64,000 bases of DNA, from the NCBI RefSeq assembly GCF_011043735.1, contig NZ_JAAKGV010000021.1, positions 112,544 to 176,543 of the forward strand. Direction: 5' to 3'. Source of the DNA: Methylobacterium sp. DB0501 (GTDB lineage: Bacteria > Pseudomonadota > Alphaproteobacteria > Rhizobiales > Beijerinckiaceae). Every line of letters begins with the position of its first letter. Within the stretch, counting starts at the first letter, position 1. The notes beneath the pieces were generated by a model. It saw only the letters and a list, made by a program, of their open reading frames with translations, was not told the DNA's origin and did not search any database. The position numbers and the translations under genes are program-made. Of this stretch, positions 42,686-51,818 are shown one piece after another.

Positions 42686-43834
42686 ATGGCGGAGCTCAGC
42701 CGTTCGGATCTCGATTACCGCCTGAAGCAGCAGAAGATCCTGTCGGATTTCGGCGTCGAGGCCCTGCGCGCCGACGATCTCGGCCGGCTGCTGCAGCAGG
42801 CGACCGAGCTGTGCGCGGACGGCATGGCGGCCCAGTTCTGCAAGGCGCTCGAATACAAGCCGGGCCAGGACACGCTGCTCGTCATCGCGGGCGTCGGCTG
42901 GGGGCCGAACGTGGTGGGCCACGCCCTGGTCGGGGCCGATCTCGCCTCGCCGGCGGGCTACGCCCTCAAGACCGGGCGGCCGGTGATCTCCAACCATCTC
43001 GAGAACGAGCGCCGGTTCCGCACCCCGCAGCTGATGGCCGATCACGGCGTCCGCCGGGCGCTGAACGTGCTGATCCGCAACCGCGAGGGCGACTTCGGCG
43101 TGCTCGAGGTCGACGACACCCGCGAGGGCCAGTTCGACGAGGCCGACATCGCCTTCATGCAGGGCTTCGCCAACCTGCTCGGCGGCGCCATCGAGCGCCA
43201 GCGGTCCGAGGCCCGGCTCCAGGCCGCCCTCGACCGGCAGGAATTGCTGACCCGCGAGATGAGCCACCGGGTCAAGAACAGCCTCGCGACGGTTGCGGGC
43301 CTGCTCTCGCTCCAGGCCCGCACCACCGAGGACCAGCAGGCCCGCGACGCCCTGGCGGATGCCCGCTCCCGGGTCGAGGCGGTGGCGCAGGTCCACGACC
43401 AGCTCTGGCGCCAGCCCGACCTCGCGGCGGTGGAGCTGTCGGGCTTCCTCGGCTCCCTGTGCGAGAAGCTGCACGAGAGCGCGCCGGGCCACGCCGTCAC
43501 CTGCGAGGCCCCGGCGATGCCGATCCCGGCCGACCTCGCCATCCCCCTCGGCCTGTTCGTCAACGAGCTCGTCACCAACGCGATCAAGTACGCCTATCCG
43601 GGCGGCCACGGCCCGGTGCGGGTCGCGGCCTTGCCCGAGGGCGAGGGCCGGGTCCGCCTCAGCGTCTCGGACGACGGCGTCGGCCTGCCGGACGGGTTCG
43701 ATACGGGGGCGGCGCGCCGCAGCCTCGGCATGCGGGTGATCCACGGCCTCGCCCGCCAGCTCGGCGGCGAACTCGCCGTCGACGGGACGAAGGGCGCCCG
43801 CTTCGCCCTGACGCTCGATCTCGGCAGGGCGTAG
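42686..43834 (+). CDS. GAF-domain sensor histidine kinase (HisKA_2 type)
   Basis: A 382-residue soluble kinase. An N-terminal GAF domain (about 20-175, with GDFGVLEVDDTREG) is followed by the HisKA_2 dimerisation helix with the phosphoacceptor His194 in MSHRVKNSLATVAGLL. A HATPase domain follows (FVNELVTNAIKYAYPGG N-box, DDGVGLP G1 box). Kinases of this class in alphaproteobacteria often feed general stress or light signalling. No response regulator is adjacent. The ATG at 42686 has AGGA nine bases upstream; a TTG at 42677 is less likely. Confidence 0.9.
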   Translation: MAELSRSDLDYRLKQQKILSDFGVEALRADDLGRLLQQATELCADGMAAQFCKALEYKPGQDTLLVIAGVGWGPNVVGHALVGADLASPAGYALKTGRPVISNHLENERRFRTPQLMADHGVRRALNVLIRNREGDFGVLEVDDTREGQFDEADIAFMQGFANLLGGAIERQRSEARLQAALDRQELLTREMSHRVKNSLATVAGLLSLQARTTEDQQARDALADARSRVEAVAQVHDQLWRQPDLAAVELSGFLGSLCEKLHESAPGHAVTCEAPAMPIPADLAIPLGLFVNELVTNAIKYAYPGGHGPVRVAALPEGEGRVRLSVSDDGVGLPDGFDTGAARRSLGMRVIHGLARQLGGELAVDGTKGARFALTLDLGRA

Positions 43835-44041
43835 CGGCCGTCCGGCGGATTTTTCGGGGTCCTGACGGCGAGCCGCTTCCCAGGGCCGCGCGTCTTGCAC
43901 TACGCTTGCGGCAGCGCTGCCGCTTCGCGACGCCCGAATTGGCGACGCCAGTGGCGGAGCGGCACGACGGGGACCGGAGAACCGGCCCCGCCTCGACCAA
44001 GCCCGGGCGCCAGATCCGGGTCAGATTCAAGGGTGGAAACG

Positions 44042-45394
44042 ATGGGCGAGTTCTCCCGCGGCGGTCCGAGCCGTCGCAGCATCCTGGCCTCCGGCGCTGC
44101 CGCGGCCGGACTCGGGCTGGTCGGCACCCGCCCGGCCTTCGCGGCCGTGGACTGGAAGCGCCACGCCGGCACCACGCTTGAGGTCAACCTCATCAAGGGG
44201 CCGCGGGGCGACCTGCTCCACCGCAGCGCCGCCGAGTTCACGGCGCTGACCGGGATCAAGGTCTCGTCCGAGGTGATTCCCGAGCAGCAGCAGCGCCAGA
44301 AGATCGTCATCGAGCTGACCTCCGGCCGGCCGAGCTTCGACGTGGTGCATCTGAGCTACCACGTCCAGAAACGCCAGTTCGACAAGGCCGGCTGGCTCGC
44401 CGATCTCTCCGGGTTCATGAAGGACCCGAACCTGACCGAGCCCTCCCTTAACGAGGCCGATTTCAGTTCCGCCGGCCTGCAATACGCCAAGGCCCAGACC
44501 CCCAAGACCCCCAACGGCGAGATGCGCTCGCTGCCGCTCTCGGTCGACTACTTCATCCTGTACTGGAACAAGGAGCTGTTCCAGAAGAAGAACGTCGCCC
44601 TCCCCGAGACCTACGACGACATGATGCGGGCGGCCGAGACGCTGACCGATCCGAAGGCCGGCACCTACGGCTTCGTCGGCCGGGGCCTGCGCAACGCCAA
44701 CATGGCGCTCTGGGGCGCGTTCTTCCTCGCCTATGGCGGCCGCTTCCTCGACGACAAGGGCAACCTGCTGATCGACGGCCCGGAGGCCGTGGAGGCGACG
44801 AAGCTCTACCAGCGCCTCCTGACCAAGACCGCGCCCCCCGGCGTCGTCGGCTTCAACTGGATGGAGTCGATGGCGGCGTTCACGCAAGGGCGGGCCGCGA
44901 TGTGGCTCGACGGCGTCGGCTGGGCGCCGCCGCTCGAAGACCCCAACGCCTCGCGGGTCGTCGGCAAGGTCGGCTACGCCGTGGTGCCGAAGGGGCCGAA
45001 GGACCATGCCGCAGCCACCTACGGCGACGGCATCGGCGTCGCGGCGGCGAGCCCCAAGAAGGAGGCCGGCTACCTCTACTGCCAGTGGGCGGTGTCGAAG
45101 CTGATGGGCGCGCGCCTGCTCCAGGCCGGTGGCGGCGTGCCGTTCCGCGATTCGATCCTGAGCGATCCGGAAGTCCAGCAAGGCGTGAAGATGCCGCGCG
45201 AGTGGCTCGATTCGGTGATCGGCTCGGCCAAGATCAGCAAGCTCGGCCTGCCGGTCGTGGTGCCGGTGGCGGAGTTCCGCGACATCGTCGGCTCCGCCGT
45301 CACCGCCACCCTGTCGGGGGCCGACCCGGCAGCCGAGCTGAAGAAGGCGGCCGAGCAGTACCGGCCGATCCTCGAGCGCAGCGAGAAGGCGTGA
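44042..45394 (+). CDS. Sugar-type ABC transporter substrate-binding protein
   Basis: A 450-residue family 1 (MalE-like) solute-binding protein. A Tat-type signal (SRRSILASGAAAAGLGL) is cleaved near 34. The mature start is TTLEVNLIKGPRGDLLH, and FNWMESMAAFTQGRAAMWLDG is the typical binding-protein block. It is the first gene of a three-gene importer operon; its TGA overlaps the ATG of the first permease (TGATG). It would bind an oligosaccharide, polyol or glycerol-phosphate-like solute. No ATPase gene follows, so a shared MsmK/UgpC-type ATPase must be encoded elsewhere. Confidence 0.92.
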   Translation: MGEFSRGGPSRRSILASGAAAAGLGLVGTRPAFAAVDWKRHAGTTLEVNLIKGPRGDLLHRSAAEFTALTGIKVSSEVIPEQQQRQKIVIELTSGRPSFDVVHLSYHVQKRQFDKAGWLADLSGFMKDPNLTEPSLNEADFSSAGLQYAKAQTPKTPNGEMRSLPLSVDYFILYWNKELFQKKNVALPETYDDMMRAAETLTDPKAGTYGFVGRGLRNANMALWGAFFLAYGGRFLDDKGNLLIDGPEAVEATKLYQRLLTKTAPPGVVGFNWMESMAAFTQGRAAMWLDGVGWAPPLEDPNASRVVGKVGYAVVPKGPKDHAAATYGDGIGVAAASPKKEAGYLYCQWAVSKLMGARLLQAGGGVPFRDSILSDPEVQQGVKMPREWLDSVIGSAKISKLGLPVVVPVAEFRDIVGSAVTATLSGADPAAELKKAAEQYRPILERSEKA

Positions 45395-46326
45395 TGGCGC
45401 GGGCCGGCCTCGCATCGCCTGCGGACGACCTGTCATCGGCCGACGAGGCCGCGCCCGCCCGCTGGCGCCCGCCGGGCTACTGGCCCTTCGTGGTGCCGGC
45501 GCTCGTCGTCGTCGTCGGGGTGATCGTCTTCCCGTGGGCCTTCACCCTGTGGATGAGCCTGCACGAATGGAAGGTCGGCGCGGCGCCGGCCTTCGTCGGC
45601 CTGTCGAACTACACCCGCCTGCCGACCGATCCGCGATTCCTCGACGCGGTGTGGCAGACGCTGGTCTATACCGCGCTCTCTGTGGTGCTGCCGCTGATCC
45701 TCGGCACGCTGGCGGCCTGCGTGTTCCATGCCAAGTTCCCGTTGCGCGGCTTCCTGCGCGGCGTGTTCATCCTGCCGATGATGGCCACACCGGTCGCCAT
45801 CGCGCTCGTCTGGACCATGATGTTCCACCCCCAGCTCGGGGTGCTGAACTACCTCCTCTCCCTCGTCGGCATCCCGCCGCAGCTCTGGGTCTTCCATCCG
45901 GCGACGGTGATCCCGTCGCTGGTGCTGGTCGAGACCTGGCAATGGACGCCGCTCGTCATGCTGATCGTGCTCGGCGGCCTCGCGGCGCTCCCCACCGAAC
46001 CCTATGAGAGCGCGCAGATCGACGGCGCCTCGATCTGGCAGATGTTCCGGCACATCACCCTGCCGCTGGTCGCGCCGTTCCTGTTCGTCGCCGCAATGAT
46101 CCGGATGATCGACGCGGTGAAGAGCTTCGACATCATCTTCGCGATCACGCAGGGAGGACCGGGCACCGCCTCGGAGACGATCAACATCTATCTCTACAGC
46201 GTCGCCTTCGCGTATTACGACGTCGGCTACGGCTCGGCGATCGCCGTGGTGTTCTTCCTGCTCATCATCGCGCTCGCCGCCGCCCTGCTGGTGGTCCGCA
46301 AGCGCACGCAAGGGGCGGTCGCGTGA
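45394..46326 (+). CDS. Sugar-type ABC permease, MalF-like
   Basis: A 310-residue permease with six membrane segments. The EAA loop is YESAQIDGASIWQMFRHITLP, in the canonical EAA-x3-G form (here ESAQIDGA). The cytoplasmic N-terminus is short and acidic. The ATG overlaps the stop of the binding-protein gene by one base, and its own TGA overlaps the GTG of the second permease. It forms the channel with the 46323-47147 product. Confidence 0.92.
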   Translation: MARAGLASPADDLSSADEAAPARWRPPGYWPFVVPALVVVVGVIVFPWAFTLWMSLHEWKVGAAPAFVGLSNYTRLPTDPRFLDAVWQTLVYTALSVVLPLILGTLAACVFHAKFPLRGFLRGVFILPMMATPVAIALVWTMMFHPQLGVLNYLLSLVGIPPQLWVFHPATVIPSLVLVETWQWTPLVMLIVLGGLAALPTEPYESAQIDGASIWQMFRHITLPLVAPFLFVAAMIRMIDAVKSFDIIFAITQGGPGTASETINIYLYSVAFAYYDVGYGSAIAVVFFLLIIALAAALLVVRKRTQGAVA

Positions 46327-47147
46327 CTCTTCGCTGGCTCCTCAAGCAGGCCGCCCTGCTCTTCGCCGTCCTGGTGATCGTCTCGCCGGTGATCCTGTTC
46401 TTCGTCTGGATGCTGTCGCTCTCGGTGAAGTACGAGATCGACAACGCCGCCTATCCGCCGGTGCTGATCCCCGAGCGCTTCGCCTGGAAGAACTACACCG
46501 ACGTCCTCGAATCGAACCGGTTCTCGACCTACTTCGTCAACAGCCTGCTGGTCACCGGCACGGCCACGTTGCTCGCCCTCCTCGTCGGGGTGCCAGCCGG
46601 CTACGGCATCGCCCGGATGAAGGCCGCCAAGGCCGCGGTGGTGATCCTGGTCGCCCGCATCACGCCGGGCCTGTCCTACCTGATCCCGCTCTTCCTGCTG
46701 TTCCAGTGGCTCGGGCTCCTCGGCACGCTGTGGCCGCAGATCATCATCCACCTCGTCGTCACGGTGCCGATCGTGATCTGGATCATGATCGGCTATTTCG
46801 AGACCACGCCGATGGAGCTGGAGGAGGCGGCGGTCATCGACGGCGCCAGCCGCTGGCAGGTTTTTCGCTATGTGGCGCTGCCGATCGCCAAGCCCGGCAT
46901 CGCCGTGGCGATGATCCTGGCGGTGATCTTCTCCTGGAACAACTTCGTCTTCGGCATCGTGCTCGCCGGCCGGGAGACCCGCACCCTGCCGGTCGCAGTC
47001 TACAACATGATCTCGTTCGACCAGCTGAGCTGGGGTCCGCTCGCCGCCGCGGCGCTCATCGTCACCCTGCCGGTGCTGGTGCTGACTGTGTTCGCCCAGC
47101 GCCAGATCGTCGCCGGGCTGACGGCGGGGGCGGTGAAGGGCGGATAA
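46323..47147 (+). CDS. Sugar-type ABC permease, MalG-like
   Basis: A 274-residue permease with six membrane segments and the EAA loop ELEEAAVIDGASRWQVF, followed by LPIAKPGIAVA. The GTG start overlaps the upstream stop (GTGA). It completes the membrane part of the importer. No ATP-binding subunit is encoded before the next promoter, so the ATPase is supplied in trans. Confidence 0.92.
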   Translation: MTLRWLLKQAALLFAVLVIVSPVILFFVWMLSLSVKYEIDNAAYPPVLIPERFAWKNYTDVLESNRFSTYFVNSLLVTGTATLLALLVGVPAGYGIARMKAAKAAVVILVARITPGLSYLIPLFLLFQWLGLLGTLWPQIIIHLVVTVPIVIWIMIGYFETTPMELEEAAVIDGASRWQVFRYVALPIAKPGIAVAMILAVIFSWNNFVFGIVLAGRETRTLPVAVYNMISFDQLSWGPLAAAALIVTLPVLVLTVFAQRQIVAGLTAGAVKGG

Positions 47148-47158
47148 GGCATCCGCAG

Positions 47159-47186
47159 AGCGGCGCGGCGGTTTCGCTGCGCCGCT
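47159..47186 (+). terminator. Hairpin after the sugar importer operon
   Basis: An 8-bp perfect stem (AGCGGCGC 47159-47166, GCGCCGCT 47179-47186) with a 12-base loop begins 12 bases after the permease stop. It is followed by only a short GTT, so it would be a weak intrinsic terminator. It separates the importer from the CoA-ligase promoter that starts immediately after. Confidence 0.5.
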
Positions 47187-47187
47187 G

Positions 47188-47217
47188 TTGACACTCAAAA
47201 ACGAATGAACGATCGTT
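47188..47217 (+). promoter_or_regulatory. Promoter element with TetR-like palindrome
   Basis: TTGACA (47188-47193) is a perfect -35 box. At the distance where a -10 box would lie sits the palindrome AACGATCGTT (47208-47217), in the wider context ACGAATGAACGATCGTTTC. Palindromes of this ACGNNCGT kind are usual TetR-family operators, for example for fatty-acyl or acyl-CoA responsive repressors. Binding here would block the promoter of the CoA ligase. No TetR gene is in the window. Confidence 0.5.
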
Positions 47218-47269
47218 TCAATCGAGGGACCCTGGAGGTCCCCATGAAGAACGACGGGTGGGAACGCCG

Positions 47270-48883
47270 ATGCTGCAGCGCGCGGACACCTATGCCGATC
47301 TCACCGACACATTCCGCTGGCGGATCCCGGCCCGTTACAACATCGGCATCGACGTCTGCGACCGGCACGCCCCCGGCAACCCGCTCGCGCTGATCCATCT
47401 CGACCATGATGGCGCCGTGCAGCGTTACGGCTTCGACGACCTGCGCCGGCTGTCGAACCGCTTCGCCAACGTGCTGGCCGCGCACGGGCTCGCCCGCGGC
47501 GACCGGATCGGCGTGCTGCTGCCGCAATCGCCCGAAACGGCGGTCGCCCACATCACCGGCTTCCGGGCCGGGCTCATCACCATCCCGCTCTTCGTGCTGT
47601 TCGGGCCCGACGCGCTCGCCTACCGCCTCGGCAACAGCGGGGCGAAGGCGGTGGTGACCGACCGGGCCGGGGCCGTGCTGCTGGCCGGAATCCGCGACGC
47701 GCTCCCCGATCTGGAGCGGGTCTATTGCATCGACGGGCCGGGGGAGGGCGCGGAAGATTTCCACGCCCTCTGCGACCAAGCCTCCGATGCCTTCACCCCG
47801 GTCGACACCGCCGCCGACGACCCGGCGGTCATCATCTACACCTCGGGCACCACCGGCGACCCGAAGGGCGCGCTCCACGCCCACCGGGTGCTCCTCGGCC
47901 ATCTGCCGGGGGTCGAGATGCCCCAGCGCTTCCTGCCGCAACCGGGCGACCGGCTCTGGACCCCGGCCGACTGGGCCTGGATCGGCGGCCTCCTCGACGT
48001 GCTGCTGCCGGCGCTTCACCACGGCGTGCCGGTGGTCTCGCACCGAGCCAAGAAATTCGACCCGGAGGGGGCGTTCCGGCTGATGGCCGAGCAGGAGGTC
48101 CGCAACGTCTTCCTGCCGCCCACCGCCATGAAGCTGATGCGCCAGACCCGCGCCACGCCCTATCCGGGCCTGAACCTCCGCTCGGTCGGCAGCGGCGGCG
48201 AGAGCCTGGGGTCGGAGATGCTGGCCTGGGGCGAGGCGGTGCTCGGCGTGCCGATCAACGAGTTCTACGGCCAGACCGAGTGCAACCTCGTCGTGTCGTC
48301 CTGCGCCGACCTGTTTCCGGCCCGTCCGGGCGCCATGGGCAAGCCGGTGCCCGGCCACGACGTGCGCATCGTCGACGGCGAGGGCCGGGAGGTGCCGGAC
48401 GGCACCACCGGCCACATCGCGGTGCGCCGGCCCGATCCGGTGATGTTCCTCGGCTACTGGCAGAACCCGGAGGCGACGGCCAAAAAATTCATCGGCGACT
48501 GGCTGATCACCGGCGATCTCGGCCGGCGCGACCCGGACGGCTTCCTGTGGTTCGTCGGCCGCGACGACGACGTCATCACCTCGGCCGGCTACCGCATCGG
48601 CCCCGGCGAGATCGAGGATTGCCTCTTGCGCCACCCGGCCGTCGCGCTCTGCGGCGTCGTCGGCGTGCCGGACCCGGTCCGGACCGAGGCGGTGAAGGCC
48701 TTCATCGTGCTCAAAACTGGAGTCGAGGGCACACCGGATCTGGCCCGCGAGATCCAGGATTTCGTGCGCACCCGGCTCGCCGCCCACGAGTATCCGCGCC
48801 ACGTCGCCTTCGTGGAGGAACTGCCGATGACCGCCACGGGCAAGATCATCCGGCGGGCGTTGCGGGAGCGGGGAGGGGCGTGA
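47270..48883 (+). CDS. AMP-dependent acyl-CoA synthetase
   Basis: A 537-residue adenylate-forming ligase. The A3 motif IIYTSGTTGDPKGALH is near 188, the FYGQTECN motif and TGDLGRRDPDGFLWFVGRDDD follow, and the catalytic Lys lies in TATGKIIRRALR near the C-terminus. The ADWAWIGGLLDVLLPALHHG block is of the acetyl/medium-chain acyl-CoA synthetase branch. I use the ATG at 47270; a GTG at 47258 is possible. A much stronger Shine-Dalgarno (GGAGG) belongs to an out-of-frame ATG at 47244. It may activate a carboxylic acid taken up with the help of the binding protein encoded next. The acid is not identified. Confidence 0.92.
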   Translation: MLQRADTYADLTDTFRWRIPARYNIGIDVCDRHAPGNPLALIHLDHDGAVQRYGFDDLRRLSNRFANVLAAHGLARGDRIGVLLPQSPETAVAHITGFRAGLITIPLFVLFGPDALAYRLGNSGAKAVVTDRAGAVLLAGIRDALPDLERVYCIDGPGEGAEDFHALCDQASDAFTPVDTAADDPAVIIYTSGTTGDPKGALHAHRVLLGHLPGVEMPQRFLPQPGDRLWTPADWAWIGGLLDVLLPALHHGVPVVSHRAKKFDPEGAFRLMAEQEVRNVFLPPTAMKLMRQTRATPYPGLNLRSVGSGGESLGSEMLAWGEAVLGVPINEFYGQTECNLVVSSCADLFPARPGAMGKPVPGHDVRIVDGEGREVPDGTTGHIAVRRPDPVMFLGYWQNPEATAKKFIGDWLITGDLGRRDPDGFLWFVGRDDDVITSAGYRIGPGEIEDCLLRHPAVALCGVVGVPDPVRTEAVKAFIVLKTGVEGTPDLAREIQDFVRTRLAAHEYPRHVAFVEELPMTATGKIIRRALRERGGA

Positions 48884-49060
48884 AGGCCGTCACACGACAC
48901 GGCACAGGAGGCTGTGCGGGAGCGATGGCCACCGCGCAACCTGCCGTGCCGAACACATCGTCATCCTGTGTTCCGCTGCGCGGCCCCGGGATGACGATGG
49001 AGATTTGAGGAATATCCGGCGCTCAACGACCGGATGCCCCTTCATCACCGGGAGGACACC

Positions 49061-50290
49061 ATGCCGACATCCAAACTCCGCCGATCGTCACGATGGCTGG
49101 CGCTCGCCGTCGCGTCCCTCCTCTCCCTCGCCCCGGCCCAGGCCGCATCACCCCCCACCCGCGTCACCCTCGGCGTCCTCAACGACCGCGCCGGCCCCTA
49201 TTCGGATCTCGCCGGCGAGGGCTCGGTGGCGGCGGCCGAGATGGCGGCGGCCGACTTCAAGGCGCGGAACCCGGATTTCGACATCCGGGTCCTGTCGGCC
49301 GACCACCAGAACAAGCCGGATGTCGGCGCCGGCATCGTGCGGCAGTGGATCGACCGCGACGACGTCGATGTCGTGCTCGACGTGCCGTTCTCATCGGTAG
49401 CGCTCGCGGTGCACCAGATCGTGCGCGAGAAGAACCGGCTGATGATCAATTCGGGTGCGGGCGCCTCGGAGATCACCGGAGCCCTCTGCTCGCCCAACAC
49501 CATCCACTGGACCTACGACACCTGGGCGCTCGCCAACGGCACCGGCGGCGCGATGGTGCGTGAGGGCGGCGATACCTGGTTCTTCATCACCGCCGACTAC
49601 GCCTTCGGCAAGGCGCTGGAGCGCGACGTGTCGGAGGTGGTCGCGCGCAACGGCGGCAAGGTGCTGGGTGCGGTCCGCCACCCGGTCGCGGCGAACGATT
49701 TTTCCTCGTTCCTGATCCAGGCGCAGGGCTCGAAGGCCAAGGTGATCGGGCTGGCCAATGCCGGCAGCGACACGATCAACACCATCAAGCAGGGCGCCGA
49801 GTTCGGCGTGGCGGAGGGCGGGCAGCGCCTCGCCGGCCTGCTGGTGTTCCTGAGCGACGTGCATTCCCTCGGCCTGAAGGTGGCGCAGGGGCTGGTCCTG
49901 ACGGAAGCCTTCTACTGGGACCTCAACGACGGCACCCGCGCCTGGTCGCGCCGCTTCGCCGAGCGCTACAAGGGCCGGATGCCGACCATGGTCCAGGCCG
50001 GCGTCTATTCCGGCATGATGCACTACCTGAAGGCCGTGAAGGCCACCGGCAGCAAGGACCCCGCCACGGTGACCGCCGAGATGCGGAGGACGCCCGCGGA
50101 GGACCCGCTCTTCGGCCGCTCCGAGGTGCGGGCCGACGGGCGGGTGACCCACCCGATGTACCTGTTCGAGGTGAAGAAGCCCTCGGAGTCGAAGGGACCG
50201 TGGGACTATTACCGCCTGGTCTCGACGATTCCCGCCGACCAGGCCTTCCGGCCGCTCAAGAGCGGCAACTGCCCCTTGGTGACACCATGA
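49061..50290 (+). CDS. Periplasmic ABC transporter substrate-binding protein (Liv-type)
   Basis: A 409-residue type I binding protein, with a signal peptide to AQAAS (about 28) and the mature start VTLGVLNDRAGPYSDLAGEG. The receptor blocks are FNSGAGASEITG-like (MINSGAGASEITG), TDYAFG-like (ITADYAFGKALE) and GVYSGMMHYLKAV. GGAGG lies five bases before the ATG. It is not accompanied by permease or ATPase genes, so it must use a membrane unit encoded elsewhere or act as a solo receptor. Its stop overlaps the GST start (ATGA). Confidence 0.9.
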   Translation: MPTSKLRRSSRWLALAVASLLSLAPAQAASPPTRVTLGVLNDRAGPYSDLAGEGSVAAAEMAAADFKARNPDFDIRVLSADHQNKPDVGAGIVRQWIDRDDVDVVLDVPFSSVALAVHQIVREKNRLMINSGAGASEITGALCSPNTIHWTYDTWALANGTGGAMVREGGDTWFFITADYAFGKALERDVSEVVARNGGKVLGAVRHPVAANDFSSFLIQAQGSKAKVIGLANAGSDTINTIKQGAEFGVAEGGQRLAGLLVFLSDVHSLGLKVAQGLVLTEAFYWDLNDGTRAWSRRFAERYKGRMPTMVQAGVYSGMMHYLKAVKATGSKDPATVTAEMRRTPAEDPLFGRSEVRADGRVTHPMYLFEVKKPSESKGPWDYYRLVSTIPADQAFRPLKSGNCPLVTP

Positions 50291-50949
50291 AGCTGCATCA
50301 CTGCGTCGGCGCCCGCTCGTTCCGGCCGCTCTGGGCCCTCGAGGCGCTGGGCCTGCCCTACGATCTCGCGATGCTGCCGTTCCCGCCCCGGGTCCACGCC
50401 AAGGAGTATTTCGCCCTCAACCCCCTCGGCACGATCCCGCTCTTCGAGGACGGCGAGACGCGGATGACCGAATCCGCGGCGATCTGCGAGTATCTGGCGG
50501 CGCGCCACGGCGCCGGGGGGCTCGGGGTACGGCCCGATGAACCGGAATACGGGCGCTACCTCAACGGGCTCCATTTCGGCGAGGCGACGCTCACCTTCCC
50601 GCAGACCCTGGTGCTGCGCTACGGCCGCTTCGAGCCGCCGGAACGGCGCCAGCCCGGCCTCGTCGAGGACTATTCGCGATGGTTCCTGTCGCGGCTCAAG
50701 GGGTTCGGCGCGGTGCTGGGCGACCGCCGCTTCGTCTGCGCCGGGCGGTTCACCGCCGCCGACATCAGCATCGGCTACGCCCTGATGCTGGCCGAGTTCG
50801 CCGGGCTCGCCGCGCAGCTGCCGGACTTCGCCCGGGCCTACTGGGCGGGCCTGAAGGAAGAGCCGTCCTATGCCCGGGCGCTCGCGGCCGAGCGGAGGGC
50901 GGCCGAGGACCAGGGCGTGTCGCCGGTGCCGTCGCCGCTCGGCGGGTGA
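50287..50949 (+). CDS. Glutathione S-transferase family protein
   Basis: A 220-residue GST. The N-terminal thioredoxin-like domain (MKLHHCVGARSFRPLWALEALG, with Asn-Pro-Leu-Gly-Thr-Ile-Pro cis-Pro loop and MTESAAICEYLA) is joined to an all-helical C-terminal domain (FTAADISIGYALMLAEF). The ATG overlaps the stop of the binding-protein gene, so the two are co-translated. Candidate catalytic residues are Cys6 or Ser11. A role in opening or conjugating the compound bound by the partner receptor is inference. Confidence 0.88.
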   Translation: MKLHHCVGARSFRPLWALEALGLPYDLAMLPFPPRVHAKEYFALNPLGTIPLFEDGETRMTESAAICEYLAARHGAGGLGVRPDEPEYGRYLNGLHFGEATLTFPQTLVLRYGRFEPPERRQPGLVEDYSRWFLSRLKGFGAVLGDRRFVCAGRFTAADISIGYALMLAEFAGLAAQLPDFARAYWAGLKEEPSYARALAAERRAAEDQGVSPVPSPLGG

Positions 50950-51163
50950 CCCGGCCTCGTCCTGAGACGGCGGGTGGGACCGGCATGGGAGAAACGCCCG
51001 CGCCGCCTCGATGCCGCCGGAGAACGCCCCGGATTCTCCTGTGGAGACGGGATCGGGGCGGGGAGCGGTGAACCGAGGCACGCGCCCGACCCTGTCGGGG
51101 AGAGGGAAGCCCGGCGCCTCGTCCTGCCCGGGACGGCTCCGCGATGGAGGATCGTCGCTCCTC

Positions 51164-51808
51164 TCAGCCGCCGGCCCAGGCTGCATGGACCGAGCCGCCG
51201 GCCGTGTCCGGCTTCGCCGCGCCGATGAAGATCACGACCGGGCCGTGGGCGTCGCGGCGCGGATCGTAGAAATCGAGCAGGCCCGGGTAGCGCCGCTGCA
51301 GGAAGTCCGGCCGCAGGCCCCGGGCGCGGAGCAGGTGATCGATGACGACCTGGTCGCCGTGGACCGCGTTCGGAACCGGGCCGCAGGAGCCCGGCGCCAT
51401 CCAGCGCTCCGGCTCGGCGGCGAACGCCTCGTACAGGGCGGCGAGATCGTCGCCCTGCCAGCGCAGCAGGGCGCTGGAGACGCGGTTCTTATGAAAATAA
51501 TCCTCCATCGCGGCGAGGCCGGGTTCGGCCAGCGCATCCGCCGGACCGGTCAGGACGGTGTCGAGGTCGCAGAGCAGCGTCGGCCCCTCGGCGAGGCCGG
51601 GGCGGAACGCCTCCATCTTCGCCCACCAAGCCGGCCAGTCGTGCCGCAACGCCACCCGCTCGACGCCCTCGACCCGAAGGTCGAGATCGGTGAGGCAGAG
51701 GATCCGCCGGAAGGCCGGGGCGTGGCGGCGCACGCCGCCGGCGAGGCGCGCGACCCAGGTCGCGTCGTAGCGGCCGCCGCTCTTCAGGACGGTGATCAGT
51801 GTCGCCAT
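51164..51808 (-). CDS. Glycosyltransferase-like protein with DxD motif
   Basis: A 214-residue protein. The segment WWAKMEAFRPGLAEGPTLLC followed by Asp81-Leu-Asp83 is the nucleotide-sugar/metal site of a GT-A-like transferase family (pattern KxExF, then vLxDLDtvi). HGDQVVIDHLL in the second half is also typical. No membrane segment. It follows the GT29-like gene on the minus strand after ten bases and probably forms an operon with it. Donor and acceptor are unknown. Confidence 0.75.
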   Translation of the reverse strand: MATLITVLKSGGRYDATWVARLAGGVRRHAPAFRRILCLTDLDLRVEGVERVALRHDWPAWWAKMEAFRPGLAEGPTLLCDLDTVLTGPADALAEPGLAAMEDYFHKNRVSSALLRWQGDDLAALYEAFAAEPERWMAPGSCGPVPNAVHGDQVVIDHLLRARGLRPDFLQRRYPGLLDFYDPRRDAHGPVVIFIGAAKPDTAGGSVHAAWAGG

Positions 51809-51818
51809 GGGTGAGAAA

